Origin: Planctomycetota bacterium
GTDB lineage: Bacteria; Planctomycetota; Planctomycetia; Pirellulales; UBA7805
Assembly (NCBI GenBank): GCA_003389215.1
Contig: QQVP01000033.1
Location: 62,001-126,000 of the forward strand
Length of the DNA stretch: 64,000 nucleotides
Direction of reading: 5' to 3'
Shown here: positions 1 through 7,253 of the stretch, one piece after another
Numbering within the stretch: position 1 is the first letter of the stretch
How the letters are laid out: each line of letters begins with the position of its first letter
Program-made: the position numbers and the translations under genes
The notes under the pieces: model-generated
The model's database searches: none
Seen by the model: only the letters and a program-made list of their open reading frames with translations
What the model was told of the DNA's origin: nothing

Positions 1-666
1 CGATAGCTTGATGATGATGTCATTCGGTTCGAGCCGGCGGAGACGCCTTAGAGTGTCCACCGCGTCCTGCCATCGATTCAGTCGCTGATACGCCTCCACG
101 AGCGCTAATAAGGAACCTCGAAGGCTCGGTTTAATCCTTGCCACGACATCGTCAGAAATCGGCAATTCCCAGGTGGCATCGATACCGTACTGACTGAACA
201 GCCGATCAAGCTCGGCCGGTGATTGTGATGCTGTTTTCAAATACCGGACTGAGTCAGCGTATCGACCACGCTTCAAAGACAGACAGCCTGCAAGAAATGC
301 GCCATCTACAAGGTGGACGGCGCGTCGCAAGTGCTTGAGTGCGGTGGGCTCGTCGTCGCGGGAAAGCGCTACGAATGCATCTATTAGCGCCTCGTGATCG
401 TCTGGCGTGACTAACCGCTTCAGAAACCCGAGGGACGGCGTCTGTGATTGCCGGCGTATAGAGTTCGACGCTGGTCGAGACCCCGTTTTCGATGCGGTTG
501 TATAGAACAGACCGGTACCCGGAATCCCGACCGTTGTTCGTGTGCCCCTTGGGCCGGCAGTCACTTTCGCCCCGCGCGGTCCGACCGACACTGAAGGTCC
601 GGATTTGCTCATGTTGAGCGTAACACCCGGTGCAATCTTCAATCGTCGAAAGAAGCGAAAGGCCAA
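1..666 (-). CDS. DUF4236 domain protein with TPR-like C-terminus, truncated by window edge
   Basis: The gene reads leftward off the window with 222 codons visible and no stop. The N-terminus (AFRFFRR then KIAPGVTLN, SKSGPSVSVG, GIPGTG) matches the glycine-rich DUF4236 domain of unknown function. A linker leads into helical repeats that look like tetratricopeptide units (ALKHLRRAVHLVDGAF, LLALVEAYQRLNRWQDAV, TLRRLRRLEPND). The start is the TTG at 664-666: it gives the usual DUF4236 first residues, follows an in-frame stop, and has AGGGG at proper spacing. An internal ATG at 610-612 would cut the domain. DUF4236 fused to helical repeats suggests a protein-interaction or scaffold role, which is inference. 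Confidence 0.8.
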   Translation of the reverse strand, partial: MAFRFFRRLKIAPGVTLNMSKSGPSVSVGPRGAKVTAGPRGTRTTVGIPGTGLFYTTASKTGSRPASNSIRRQSQTPSLGFLKRLVTPDDHEALIDAFVALSRDDEPTALKHLRRAVHLVDGAFLAGCLSLKRGRYADSVRYLKTASQSPAELDRLFSQYGIDATWELPISDDVVARIKPSLRGSLLALVEAYQRLNRWQDAVDTLRRLRRLEPNDIIIKLS

Positions 667-962
667 AGTTAGTCCCCTTAGTCAGCCTTTGATACCGGTA
701 CGCATCATCACCCCCGCTTCCGGATCGGCTCCTCCCTTTTCCGACAAAGACGCGGCAGCGCGCCCAACAACTCGCGACCAGAACCCTCAATTGTAAGGGG
801 TTGGAAAAGCGTGTACCACTATGGGCAAGGGAAATTATGGGCCGCCGATTTCGCCGATATCCGTGGGTTGGCAATGGCGGCAAAGTTTGACTTGGGGCCG
901 TGATTAATCTGAGCAGGTTACGGACGGCAAGATCGCTGACCTCTAGCTGCTTGATTGCCACG

Positions 963-1063
963 GTGCCCTGAGACAGAATGAGAGGGCACATGTGTTGCGG
1001 GGACCTCTAGAATCCCCGCAGGCCCTCGCCGGTTCTGCCCCACCTGCGAGGGCTCTTTTTTTT
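963..1063 (+). ncRNA. Candidate structured RNA: three tandem perfect hairpins ending in a U-tract
   Basis: Three inverted repeats stand side by side: GTGCCCT/AGGGCAC (963-989), TGCGGGGA/TCCCCGCA (996-1020) and GCCCTCGC/GCGAGGGC (1022-1053), the last followed by eight T. This lies in the 541-base gap between the divergent genes at 666 (minus) and 1208 (plus), with no plus-strand gene before it. It could be a small RNA with its own terminator or an attenuating leader for the gene at 1208. No convincing promoter was identified upstream. The rest of the gap (667-962 and 1064-1207) shows no gene. Confidence 0.45.
1022..1063 (+). terminator. Rho-independent terminator upstream of gene 1208
   Basis: A perfect 8-bp stem GCCCTCGC/GCGAGGGC with a 16-base loop is followed by TCTTTTTTTT. 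It lies 145 bases before the next start codon, so it ends an upstream transcript or attenuates readthrough into gene 1208. Confidence 0.7.
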
Positions 1064-1207
1064 GCGGCCGGCACTCACAGGATGGCTCCGCCGACATCAT
1101 CGGTGAGCCATGGCGGCTGCGTGACGACGTCCACGTCGAAGCCTCTCCGGCAGGGGTATCTGTGCTTAGCAGCACTTTGCACCAACCCCTTTCTGGAGGA
1201 CCAGTCC

Positions 1208-1723
1208 ATGCTCCGAGTCAACGTCGGCCTGAGCCGAAAGCTGTCGAAGGATTACAACAGCACCGGGTACTCGATCAATGTCGAGGGAGAAGTAACCTCA
1301 CCGGTCACCGATCCCGAGGCCGTTACCGAAGAAGTCAAGCAACTCTACGACCTGGCGGAGGAGGCCCTTGCCGTTCAGATCGAGCGGAGTCGAAGCGAAG
1401 CGGCCCTTGCTCGCCATGACGAGGAATCTCACACACAGCAGGCCAGTCAGGGCCGAGGCTTCAATGGCCGAAACGAGAATCACCGTTCGGGCAATGGTCA
1501 CCAGGCCAATCAGGGCGGCGTGCCGGCCACAAACAAGCAGATTCAATATCTGCTCAGCATCGGGAAGCGACAGCGGCTCTCCACGGTCGAACTCGAAGCC
1601 CGGATCGAAGAGATCCTCGGCGAATCCGTGGGGGTCTATGATCTGACAAAACGACAGGCCGGAACGGTCATCGACGAGTTGACCGGAAACGATGCCGCAG
1701 CTGCCAGTCGAAGTCGTCGCTGA
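1208..1723 (+). CDS. Putative recombination accessory protein with C-terminal ATNKQ-type domain
   Basis: 171 residues. The start at 1208 is chosen because GGAGG lies 9 bases upstream; the frame is open further left but unsupported. The N-terminal ~60 residues (RVNVGLSRKLS, then GYSINVEGEV) resemble a small domain I associate with planctomycete proteins of unknown function. A Gln/Asn/Gly-rich linker follows (~80-105), then a compact helical C-terminus (ATNKQIQYLLSIGKRQ through LTKRQAGTVIDEL). That C-terminal pattern resembles the ATxxQ...LTxxEAxxxIDxL segment seen at the end of some Rad52/Erf-like single-strand annealing proteins. The next gene is a RecB-family nuclease, so a ssDNA or recombination role is plausible but inferred. 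A terminator follows. Confidence 0.65.
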   Translation: MLRVNVGLSRKLSKDYNSTGYSINVEGEVTSPVTDPEAVTEEVKQLYDLAEEALAVQIERSRSEAALARHDEESHTQQASQGRGFNGRNENHRSGNGHQANQGGVPATNKQIQYLLSIGKRQRLSTVELEARIEEILGESVGVYDLTKRQAGTVIDELTGNDAAAASRSRR

Positions 1724-1746
1724 GCAGATCTAAGCAATGTCTTTCG

Positions 1747-1785
1747 GGCCACCTCGTGTGAAGGAATACCGGGGTGGCCTTTCTT
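1747..1785 (+). terminator. Rho-independent terminator after gene 1208
   Basis: Stem GGCCACC (1747-1753) pairs with GGTGGCC (1773-1779) and is followed by TTTCTTA. It sits between genes 1208 and 1808, suggesting separate or attenuated transcription. Confidence 0.65.
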
Positions 1786-1807
1786 ATAGAGCAGCCAAAA
1801 TCCTCCT

Positions 1808-2680
1808 ATGCACCAAACAAGCCCGGCACAACGTCGACAGCGCCTCACTCGTCCTCACTGGTCCTTCAGCCAGGTGGCCCAATACCAGCGATGCCCTTTG
1901 CAGTACTTCTTCGAGCGAATCGTCCGGCTGCCACGATCGTTCACACCCACTGGGCTCGCTCTGGGTTCAGCCGTCCATGCGGCGTTGGCCGCTTACCATG
2001 AGCAACTCCTGCAAGGGGGTCGGATCGTTCAACACCAAATCGAGGACGAGTTGCTGGCGGCCTGGAGGGCCATTGATGAGGACCGGCCCATCCGTCTTGG
2101 TGAAGGCGAATCGACCGTGGAGCTGATTGACCTGGGACTCAGCCTGCTGGAGGCCTACCTCCGGGAACCCCCGCCAGAGAACATCGTCGCGGTTGAACAA
2201 CAAGTCGTCGTGCCCCTCTTCAACAGTCAGGGTGCGGTCTTGGAAAAGCCGCTAGTGGTTGTTCTCGACCTGCTGTGCCGAGATCAACAGTCCCTCATGA
2301 TCGTCGAGTTCAAAACGAGCCGTCGACGATACAGCGAACTCGATTTGAAAACGGCCCTCCAGGCAAACTGTTATGTCCATGCCGTGCGGGAGCGGTCCGA
2401 TTGGCCGGTCAAGCTTCAGTACACGGTGCTCGTCAAGACGAAGACGCCACAGGTTCAGACGCTTACCGATGACTGCCCCGAATTCGAGTCCGGTCGGCTC
2501 GGTGACACCATCGAAGCAGTCGACCGAGCAATTCAAGCGGGAGCCTTCTATCCGGTCGAGAGTCCACTCAATTGCTCAACCTGTCCGTATCACGCGCCGT
2601 GCCGGGATTGGCAAAGGAAGTCGAGAACGACGGTGGTAGACCTGAATACGTCGGTCGCCCGGGAGGCGATCTCATGCTGA
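1808..2680 (+). CDS. RecB/Cas4-family PD-(D/E)XK nuclease with Fe-S cysteines
   Basis: 290 residues. The nuclease motifs are in order: LGSAVHAAL with motif-I His57, Asp154 (VVLDLL), Glu167-x-Lys169 (IVEFKT) and the QxxxY helix Gln185/Tyr189. Four cysteines, Cys29 in YQRCP and C256-x2-C259-x5-C265 near the end, match the 4Fe-4S staple of AddB/Cas4-type nucleases. This is the complete active-site set, so it should be a ssDNA exonuclease or end-processing enzyme. It overlaps the next gene by 7 bases (translational coupling). There are no cas genes nearby, so a stand-alone RecB-like nuclease is more likely than a CRISPR Cas4. Confidence 0.85.
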   Translation: MHQTSPAQRRQRLTRPHWSFSQVAQYQRCPLQYFFERIVRLPRSFTPTGLALGSAVHAALAAYHEQLLQGGRIVQHQIEDELLAAWRAIDEDRPIRLGEGESTVELIDLGLSLLEAYLREPPPENIVAVEQQVVVPLFNSQGAVLEKPLVVVLDLLCRDQQSLMIVEFKTSRRRYSELDLKTALQANCYVHAVRERSDWPVKLQYTVLVKTKTPQVQTLTDDCPEFESGRLGDTIEAVDRAIQAGAFYPVESPLNCSTCPYHAPCRDWQRKSRTTVVDLNTSVAREAISC

Positions 2681-3468
2681 CGGAGCTGTACGGCAAAGGC
2701 GGTCGCGTCTGTGGCCCAGCACGTGAGGGCCAGGTTCAGTGTCCCCTCATTGTTCGCCCGACCTCCGAGGACGCCATCACCGGTAATATCTTCGGGACTC
2801 TGGCGGCGATCGATCCCCGATGGTGGTTGCCGCAGATCCTCAACGCGGCCATTGGCACGGGCCTGTTTCGGCAACGCGCTTTTCGGCGACTCCGGGTCGA
2901 GCTCTGGAAGAACTATCCACCCTATCCGAGAGAGCTGCTGCCGTGGTCGGAAGGATCCACTCAGGTCGATGTGGTGATCACGTGGGAGAACCCGCCCACG
3001 ACCGTTTTCGTCGAGGCCAAATACTTGGCCCCGCTCGCAGCCCGTACCGAGGGTGGTCGGCAGCAGAGCGAGTTTCCGTCCGATCAAGTCATTCGCAACA
3101 TCCGGGTTGGCTTGCTGCAGTGTGGCTGGTTCGGCCGTGGCCGGATGTTTGCCCCGTCCCCACGGCGATTTGTGGTCGTTGTCTTGGATCCCGTACACGG
3201 GCATGATCTGGTCAAGCGATACCGGAGCACCAGGCGGCTTCTGGCGGCCATTCCGCATTCACGGAAGCTCGCCGGGCTACCCGAAACGCCTCTCGTGGGC
3301 GATCTGAACTATCGCAACCTGGCCAGTGTCCTGCGAAGCACACGGCGATTTATGACGCGGTCGGAGCGTCTGTTGGCCGAGTTTCTGTGCGACTACCTGG
3401 ACTTCAAGGCCCGTGGTGCGAATAAATCAAGCCCATCTCGGCAGCGGAGTTTCGTACCGGCCGAATAG
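2674..3468 (+). CDS. PD-(D/E)XK endonuclease-like protein
   Basis: 264 residues. The ATG at 2674 overlaps the upstream stop and is preceded by GGGAGG; longer starts run into the upstream nuclease. Residues ~31-42 (SEDAITGNIFG) and Asp99 followed by Glu114-Ala-Lys116 (VFVEAKY) form a restriction-endonuclease-like core. The protein at 5408 shares the SED-x4-N-x-F/W segment and a D...EAK core, so the two look like distant members of one family. The substrate is unknown. Coupled translation with the RecB-like nuclease suggests a joint function. Confidence 0.7.
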   Translation: MLTELYGKGGRVCGPAREGQVQCPLIVRPTSEDAITGNIFGTLAAIDPRWWLPQILNAAIGTGLFRQRAFRRLRVELWKNYPPYPRELLPWSEGSTQVDVVITWENPPTTVFVEAKYLAPLAARTEGGRQQSEFPSDQVIRNIRVGLLQCGWFGRGRMFAPSPRRFVVVVLDPVHGHDLVKRYRSTRRLLAAIPHSRKLAGLPETPLVGDLNYRNLASVLRSTRRFMTRSERLLAEFLCDYLDFKARGANKSSPSRQRSFVPAE

Positions 3469-3502
3469 AAAATTTTCGGAATTATTGTCAGGCGGGGACC
3501 CA

Positions 3503-3751
3503 ATGCTGGTCGAGTGGATCGCTAAGAATGTGTGCGAACCCCACTCCAAGGTGCGGCTCGTGGCCAGGCAATATGGCCACCAGTCCGGCTCACGCGAGTA
3601 CCCCAAGAAAGGACGATGCGGACGGTGGGTGGTGCGTCACGAGAAACTAAGCGGGAGGTGCAACATAACTGCGATTCTTAAGTGGGGAGTCCTCATCTTG
3701 GCCCTGCTGTTCGTGCTTTGTCTTTTGATCGCCATGGTAAAGAGGGTCTAA
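3503..3751 (+). CDS. Small hypothetical protein with one C-terminal membrane helix
   Basis: The reading frame ends in a clear hydrophobic helix (GVLILALLFVLCLLIAMV) and two basic residues. The N-terminal part has no recognised domain and its coding status is uncertain. The ATG at 3503 follows GGGG. A shorter product starting near the GGGAGG at about 3651 is possible but would need a non-standard start codon. The stop is one base before the next small membrane protein gene, so the pair may be coupled. Confidence 0.35.
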   Translation: MLVEWIAKNVCEPHSKVRLVARQYGHQSGSREYPKKGRCGRWVVRHEKLSGRCNITAILKWGVLILALLFVLCLLIAMVKRV

Positions 3752-3752
3752 A

Positions 3753-4019
3753 GTGAATCCTGGATTAATGGTCGGAATCTTTCTGCTGGTCTTCATCCTG
3801 GGAATCCTGATGATTCTCTTGGGAACGACCAAAGACTACATGGCCGGAAACCTCGACGAGACTTACGAGCAAGAGTTGGTGGACGGTGAATTCCAGCCGA
3901 GCTTCGGAAAAGCCCTATACATGCGGCTGGCAATGTGGCTTTACGCCTTTCCGTACGTCGTGGGAGTGATCTTTGTGATCTTTGTGGTGATTGCGATTAT
4001 CGGAGCAGCGTTGAATTGA
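3753..4019 (+). CDS. Small two-helix membrane protein
   Basis: 88 residues from a GTG directly after the preceding stop. Two hydrophobic segments, at ~5-25 (VGIFLLVFILGILMILL) and ~65-86 (VVGVIFVIFVVIAIIGA), flank an acidic soluble loop. No family is recognised. It sits between nuclease-like genes and the Tat-like DnaE homologue, which suggests that part of this cluster works at the membrane (inference). Confidence 0.55.
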   Translation: MNPGLMVGIFLLVFILGILMILLGTTKDYMAGNLDETYEQELVDGEFQPSFGKALYMRLAMWLYAFPYVVGVIFVIFVVIAIIGAALN

Positions 4020-4095
4020 GCGTCGAAAAATATCCATCAACGAGCAAGAGTTATCCGAAGATCGGGTTGTCGTCGGACAACAGAAAGGACTCTCC

Positions 4096-5406
4096 ATGAC
4101 CAACCGACGCGAGTTCCTGAAGATTTCCGCGACTGCACCATTGATGTGCGTACCGCCGCAAATTGTTTCCAACAAAGCGGGTACCACCGCTGTTCCACCC
4201 GAGAAGGATGCGGTGCGTCGTCTGCGTGAGCTGTGCATCACCGGACTCAAAGAGCGGTATCAGAAAAATACCATCAGGTTTAGTTGCGGAGAGCTGTCTC
4301 GAGATGTCATCGAGCGGCTGGACGAAGAGCTGGCCGTGATTCAAAGCGTCGACGCTACCCAGGACTTTCTGCGTCTGTATGAAATCGTCCAATTTGTACG
4401 CAACCGACACGGCTATCTGCGGGCACGGGGCACGGCCGTCGGCTCGCTGGTCAACTATGCCCTGGGCGTGAGCCCAGTTTGCCCAGTCGAGCATGGGCTC
4501 ATATGGGAGCCGTTCTTGAGTCCAGCAAACGCGTCACCGCGTTCCATGCTGGCGTATGTAAGTAGCGGCCCTGATGAACCCAATACGATGGCGGCAGACA
4601 TTGTGGTCCACTTGTCCGAACAGCTTGGCTATCGACGAGACGGTCCGGCACACGTCTTACCTGGACCAAACTCCGATGCCCGACATGACTCGGCAACACA
4701 CTTAACCTTCGTGACCCTGTGGGAGCTGGCAATTCTTGCTAGGACCGTTGATCTGGTTAGGAGAACCCACGGAGTCCGCCTTGATCTCGACAGCGTTCCA
4801 TTGACGGACGAGTCAACATTTGAGCTGCTGGCCAATGGAGATACCGATCACATCTTTGGCCTGAACGACGAGTGGAGTAAGGACCTGCTTAGACAGATCA
4901 GGCCAACCTGTTTCCGCCATGTTCTGGACAGTGTCGCTCTAAGCCGACCCGCCCTAGATTACGCTGACCACCGTCGGGCCGAGGCTTACGTAGAGCAGCG
5001 GCCTCGGTGGCAAACGGCACTTCATCCACTCTATACACCAATTCTTAAGAGAAGTCGTGGAGTACTCTTGTACCAAGAGCAGGTGATGAAAATTCTGCAT
5101 CGGATCGCGGGAATTCCGCCCGCTGTTTCATTTGAGCTTGTCAAAGCGATCTGCAGGCGAGATGCAGTAGCCATCGCAAGAATCGGAGAAGCGTTTCTGT
5201 CCGGCGCTCGAATTCACGGCATCGCCACCATGGATGCGGGGATTTTGTTTGAGAAGCTCATATCTGAAGCTGGCAGCAGCAGATGTGAAAGCCATGTGGC
5301 AGCGGAAGCCTTCTTGATCTGCCAAATGGCGTTCCTAAAAGCACACTACCGACGAGAGTTTCTCGTCGCAGCTGAACACGAGCAAAAGAAAGTGAGGACA
5401 ATCTAG
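4096..5406 (+). CDS. DnaE-like (Pol III alpha) protein, catalytically degraded, with Tat-like signal
   Basis: 436 residues; AAAGGA precedes the ATG. Residues 3-9 (NRREFLK) plus a short hydrophobic stretch form a twin-arginine signal pattern. From ~38 on the protein follows the DnaE palm-fingers order: RRLRELC (41-47), RLDEELAVI (74-82), RGTAVGSLVNYALG (111-124), WEPFLSP (137-143), PLTDESTFELLANGDTDHIF (235-254), RGVLLYQEQVM (321-331), SHVAAEAF (399-406) and FLKAHYRREFL (413-423). The PDFDIDF metal-binding motif expected after residue 143 is gone, and the FDFLGL position reads LTFVTL (203-208), so all three catalytic aspartates appear lost. PHP, beta-binding and OB regions are absent. The frame is intact, so this looks like a maintained non-catalytic derivative rather than a decaying gene. 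Export is unproven; the signal could be coincidental. Confidence 0.75.
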   Translation: MTNRREFLKISATAPLMCVPPQIVSNKAGTTAVPPEKDAVRRLRELCITGLKERYQKNTIRFSCGELSRDVIERLDEELAVIQSVDATQDFLRLYEIVQFVRNRHGYLRARGTAVGSLVNYALGVSPVCPVEHGLIWEPFLSPANASPRSMLAYVSSGPDEPNTMAADIVVHLSEQLGYRRDGPAHVLPGPNSDARHDSATHLTFVTLWELAILARTVDLVRRTHGVRLDLDSVPLTDESTFELLANGDTDHIFGLNDEWSKDLLRQIRPTCFRHVLDSVALSRPALDYADHRRAEAYVEQRPRWQTALHPLYTPILKRSRGVLLYQEQVMKILHRIAGIPPAVSFELVKAICRRDAVAIARIGEAFLSGARIHGIATMDAGILFEKLISEAGSSRCESHVAAEAFLICQMAFLKAHYRREFLVAAEHEQKKVRTI

Positions 5407-5407
5407 A

Positions 5408-6439
5408 GTGTATTCTGGAGTAATGACGAATCTCCGACTTCCTTACGGGATTGGAGACTTGAGCGAAGAAGTCGAGCCGATCCCTGGCCGAGCACGGCGG
5501 GTCCGGTGCTATGTACAAGGCTGCAATCACGTGCTGCGAACCCCGACGAGAACCCGGCGGGGAGACATCTGCCCGGAGCATGGAATTCGCTGCCATTATT
5601 CTTCAGCCGGGGCGACGTACTCCTATGCGAAGCCGGCTCGGAATATCATCGCCTCTCCAGACCAATTCTCTCGAAACATCATCGGCAACCCTTTCAAATA
5701 CGAAAGCCACCGACTGGGCCTAGAGAATTCGGAAGATAGCCTCAGTTGGAATGTCTGGCGATCTCTGCAAGAAGCCGGCGTGCTGCACAAGATCGTGGAG
5801 CTCTTCACGGGCGAAAGGATCGAGGTCGAGCCGTTCTTGTATTTGTGGGGAATCTGCTCCACGGATGATGACTACAAGCCCTGGGATCTGTTGGTTGAAG
5901 CACGTGGCCACTTCGAGTCCAATCTACCGGTCGATCGGCCACTCACCGAGCCGGACATTGCTCTGCACCTGCCGGGGAAATACTTGATTTTGATCGAGGC
6001 CAAGTTCACCAGTCCCAACACGTGCTACGAGCGAGGACCGCGAAAAGACGCCGCGTCGCTGACTTTGGATGAACTGCTGGCCATCTATCAATTTTCCGGC
6101 ATGCGGATCATGAACATTCGCCGTTCTCTGGCCGCCGATCGGGTCCACTACCAGCTGTGGAGAAACGTCGTCTTCGCGGAGTGGATGGCCCGAAACGATC
6201 ACCGGCAAACGAAAGCGTACCATCTGAATCTCGTCAGAGACGGGTACGAAGACGATGGTGCCGCTGAATTCCGACAGCTCATCCACCCCAGTCGCCGCGG
6301 TCGCTTTCGCCGTGTCACCTGGGAACAGATTCACGACCGGTGTCGATCAAATAGCAGAGTTTCAAGACTGTGCCGATACCTCGAACGAAAGACCGCCAGG
6401 CTGCAGCCTGCTTTCAACATCCGCGGCCGCGGAATCTAG
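5408..6439 (+). CDS. PD-(D/E)XK nuclease-like protein with N-terminal Cys/His zinc-binding motif
   Basis: 343 residues. The GTG at 5408 is two bases after the previous stop and has AGGA 9 bases upstream; the ATG at 5423 has its Shine-Dalgarno too close. Cys34, Cys39, Cys55, His58 and Cys62 suggest a zinc-binding head. The nuclease-like core has SEDSLSWNVW (~108-117), Asp183 (EPDIALHL) and Glu197-Ala-Lys199 (LIEAKF, followed by SPNT). The SED and EAK features recur in the protein at 2674, so the cluster carries two related enzymes. Tight spacing to the DnaE-like gene implies co-expression. The function is probably DNA or RNA cleavage, specificity unknown. Confidence 0.7.
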   Translation: MYSGVMTNLRLPYGIGDLSEEVEPIPGRARRVRCYVQGCNHVLRTPTRTRRGDICPEHGIRCHYSSAGATYSYAKPARNIIASPDQFSRNIIGNPFKYESHRLGLENSEDSLSWNVWRSLQEAGVLHKIVELFTGERIEVEPFLYLWGICSTDDDYKPWDLLVEARGHFESNLPVDRPLTEPDIALHLPGKYLILIEAKFTSPNTCYERGPRKDAASLTLDELLAIYQFSGMRIMNIRRSLAADRVHYQLWRNVVFAEWMARNDHRQTKAYHLNLVRDGYEDDGAAEFRQLIHPSRRGRFRRVTWEQIHDRCRSNSRVSRLCRYLERKTARLQPAFNIRGRGI

Positions 6440-6476
6440 CGATCAACTCAAACACAAACACATTAAGGAGAATAAT

Positions 6477-7169
6477 CTGACTAAGCGACTCATCGCAATT
6501 GGAGATATTCACGGCTGCTCCAAGGCTTTATCCGTATTGCTAGGGGCCATCGCCCCTGGGCCAGATGATACGGTGGTAACCCTGGGCGATTACGTTGACC
6601 GAGGTCCCGATACAAAAGGCGTTCTCGATCAGCTAATCGAGCTGAGGAAGCATTGTCGACTCATTCCAATACTCGGCAACCATGAAGAGCTGATGCTGGC
6701 GGCTTACCTTGGTGGGTCCGAGTTTGATCGTTGGCTTCAGTGTGGAGGCAGGGCGGCGCTAGATTCCTACGGAAAGGGGAGAACCCTGGATCGCGTACCC
6801 CGAATACACGTTGAATTCCTCAAGTCCTGTGTCGATTACTATGAAACGGAAACCCACTTTTTCGTACATGCTAATTATCGGCCGAACTTTCGCCTCGACG
6901 AAGAAAACGGCTATGTACGCCGATGGGAGCCCCTCGATAAGCAGCAAGGTGTTGCACCTCACTACTCACGGAAGACTGCAGTATTAGGCCATACTCCGCA
7001 ATCAGAAGTGTTAGACCTGGGGCATTTGATTTGCATCGATACAGGCTGCTGTGATGGCGGTTGGTTGACCGGATTGGAGGTCACGAGCGGCCAGCTTTGG
7101 CAGGTCGATCAGTTCGGAAACCTTCGGGACAGATCGGCGATGGAGAATGGTCATCGTAAATTGGCATAA
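6477..7169 (+). CDS. PPP-family metallophosphatase (PrpE/PphA-like), likely CTG start
   Basis: 230 residues with all metal-site motifs: GDIHG near the N-terminus, GDYVDRG, GNHE and GHTP, as in bacterial Ser/Thr protein phosphatases and diadenosine-tetraphosphatases of about 220 residues. No ATG, GTG or TTG lies near the expected start. AAGGAG at 6465-6470 sits 6 bases before a CTG that begins just ahead of TKRLIAIGD, so CTG initiation is proposed. The frame stays open to 6255, but that would overlap the previous gene and add unrelated residues. The substrate could be a phosphoprotein or a nucleotide such as Ap4A. Confidence 0.85.
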   Translation: MTKRLIAIGDIHGCSKALSVLLGAIAPGPDDTVVTLGDYVDRGPDTKGVLDQLIELRKHCRLIPILGNHEELMLAAYLGGSEFDRWLQCGGRAALDSYGKGRTLDRVPRIHVEFLKSCVDYYETETHFFVHANYRPNFRLDEENGYVRRWEPLDKQQGVAPHYSRKTAVLGHTPQSEVLDLGHLICIDTGCCDGGWLTGLEVTSGQLWQVDQFGNLRDRSAMENGHRKLA

Positions 7170-7185
7170 GTAGACTGACACTAAG

Positions 7186-7201
7186 AGCGGTCAAAACCGC
7201 T
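7186..7201. promoter_or_regulatory. Inverted repeat upstream of WYL regulator gene
   Basis: AGCGGT-CAAA-ACCGCT, a perfect 6-bp palindrome, lies 17 bases after the phosphatase stop and 52 bases before the WYL start. It may be an operator bound by the WYL protein or a weak terminator; only GTTAT follows, so a terminator is less likely. Confidence 0.4.
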
Positions 7202-7253
7202 GTTATAACGAGAATGCTTTCGTGAAGAATCATCTTGTTGTTCGAGAGTTCTA

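Noticed and set aside
1808-2680. CRISPR Cas4
   Set aside because: Motifs are shared by all RecB-type nucleases with Fe-S clusters, and there is no cas1, cas2 or array; called a stand-alone RecB-like nuclease.
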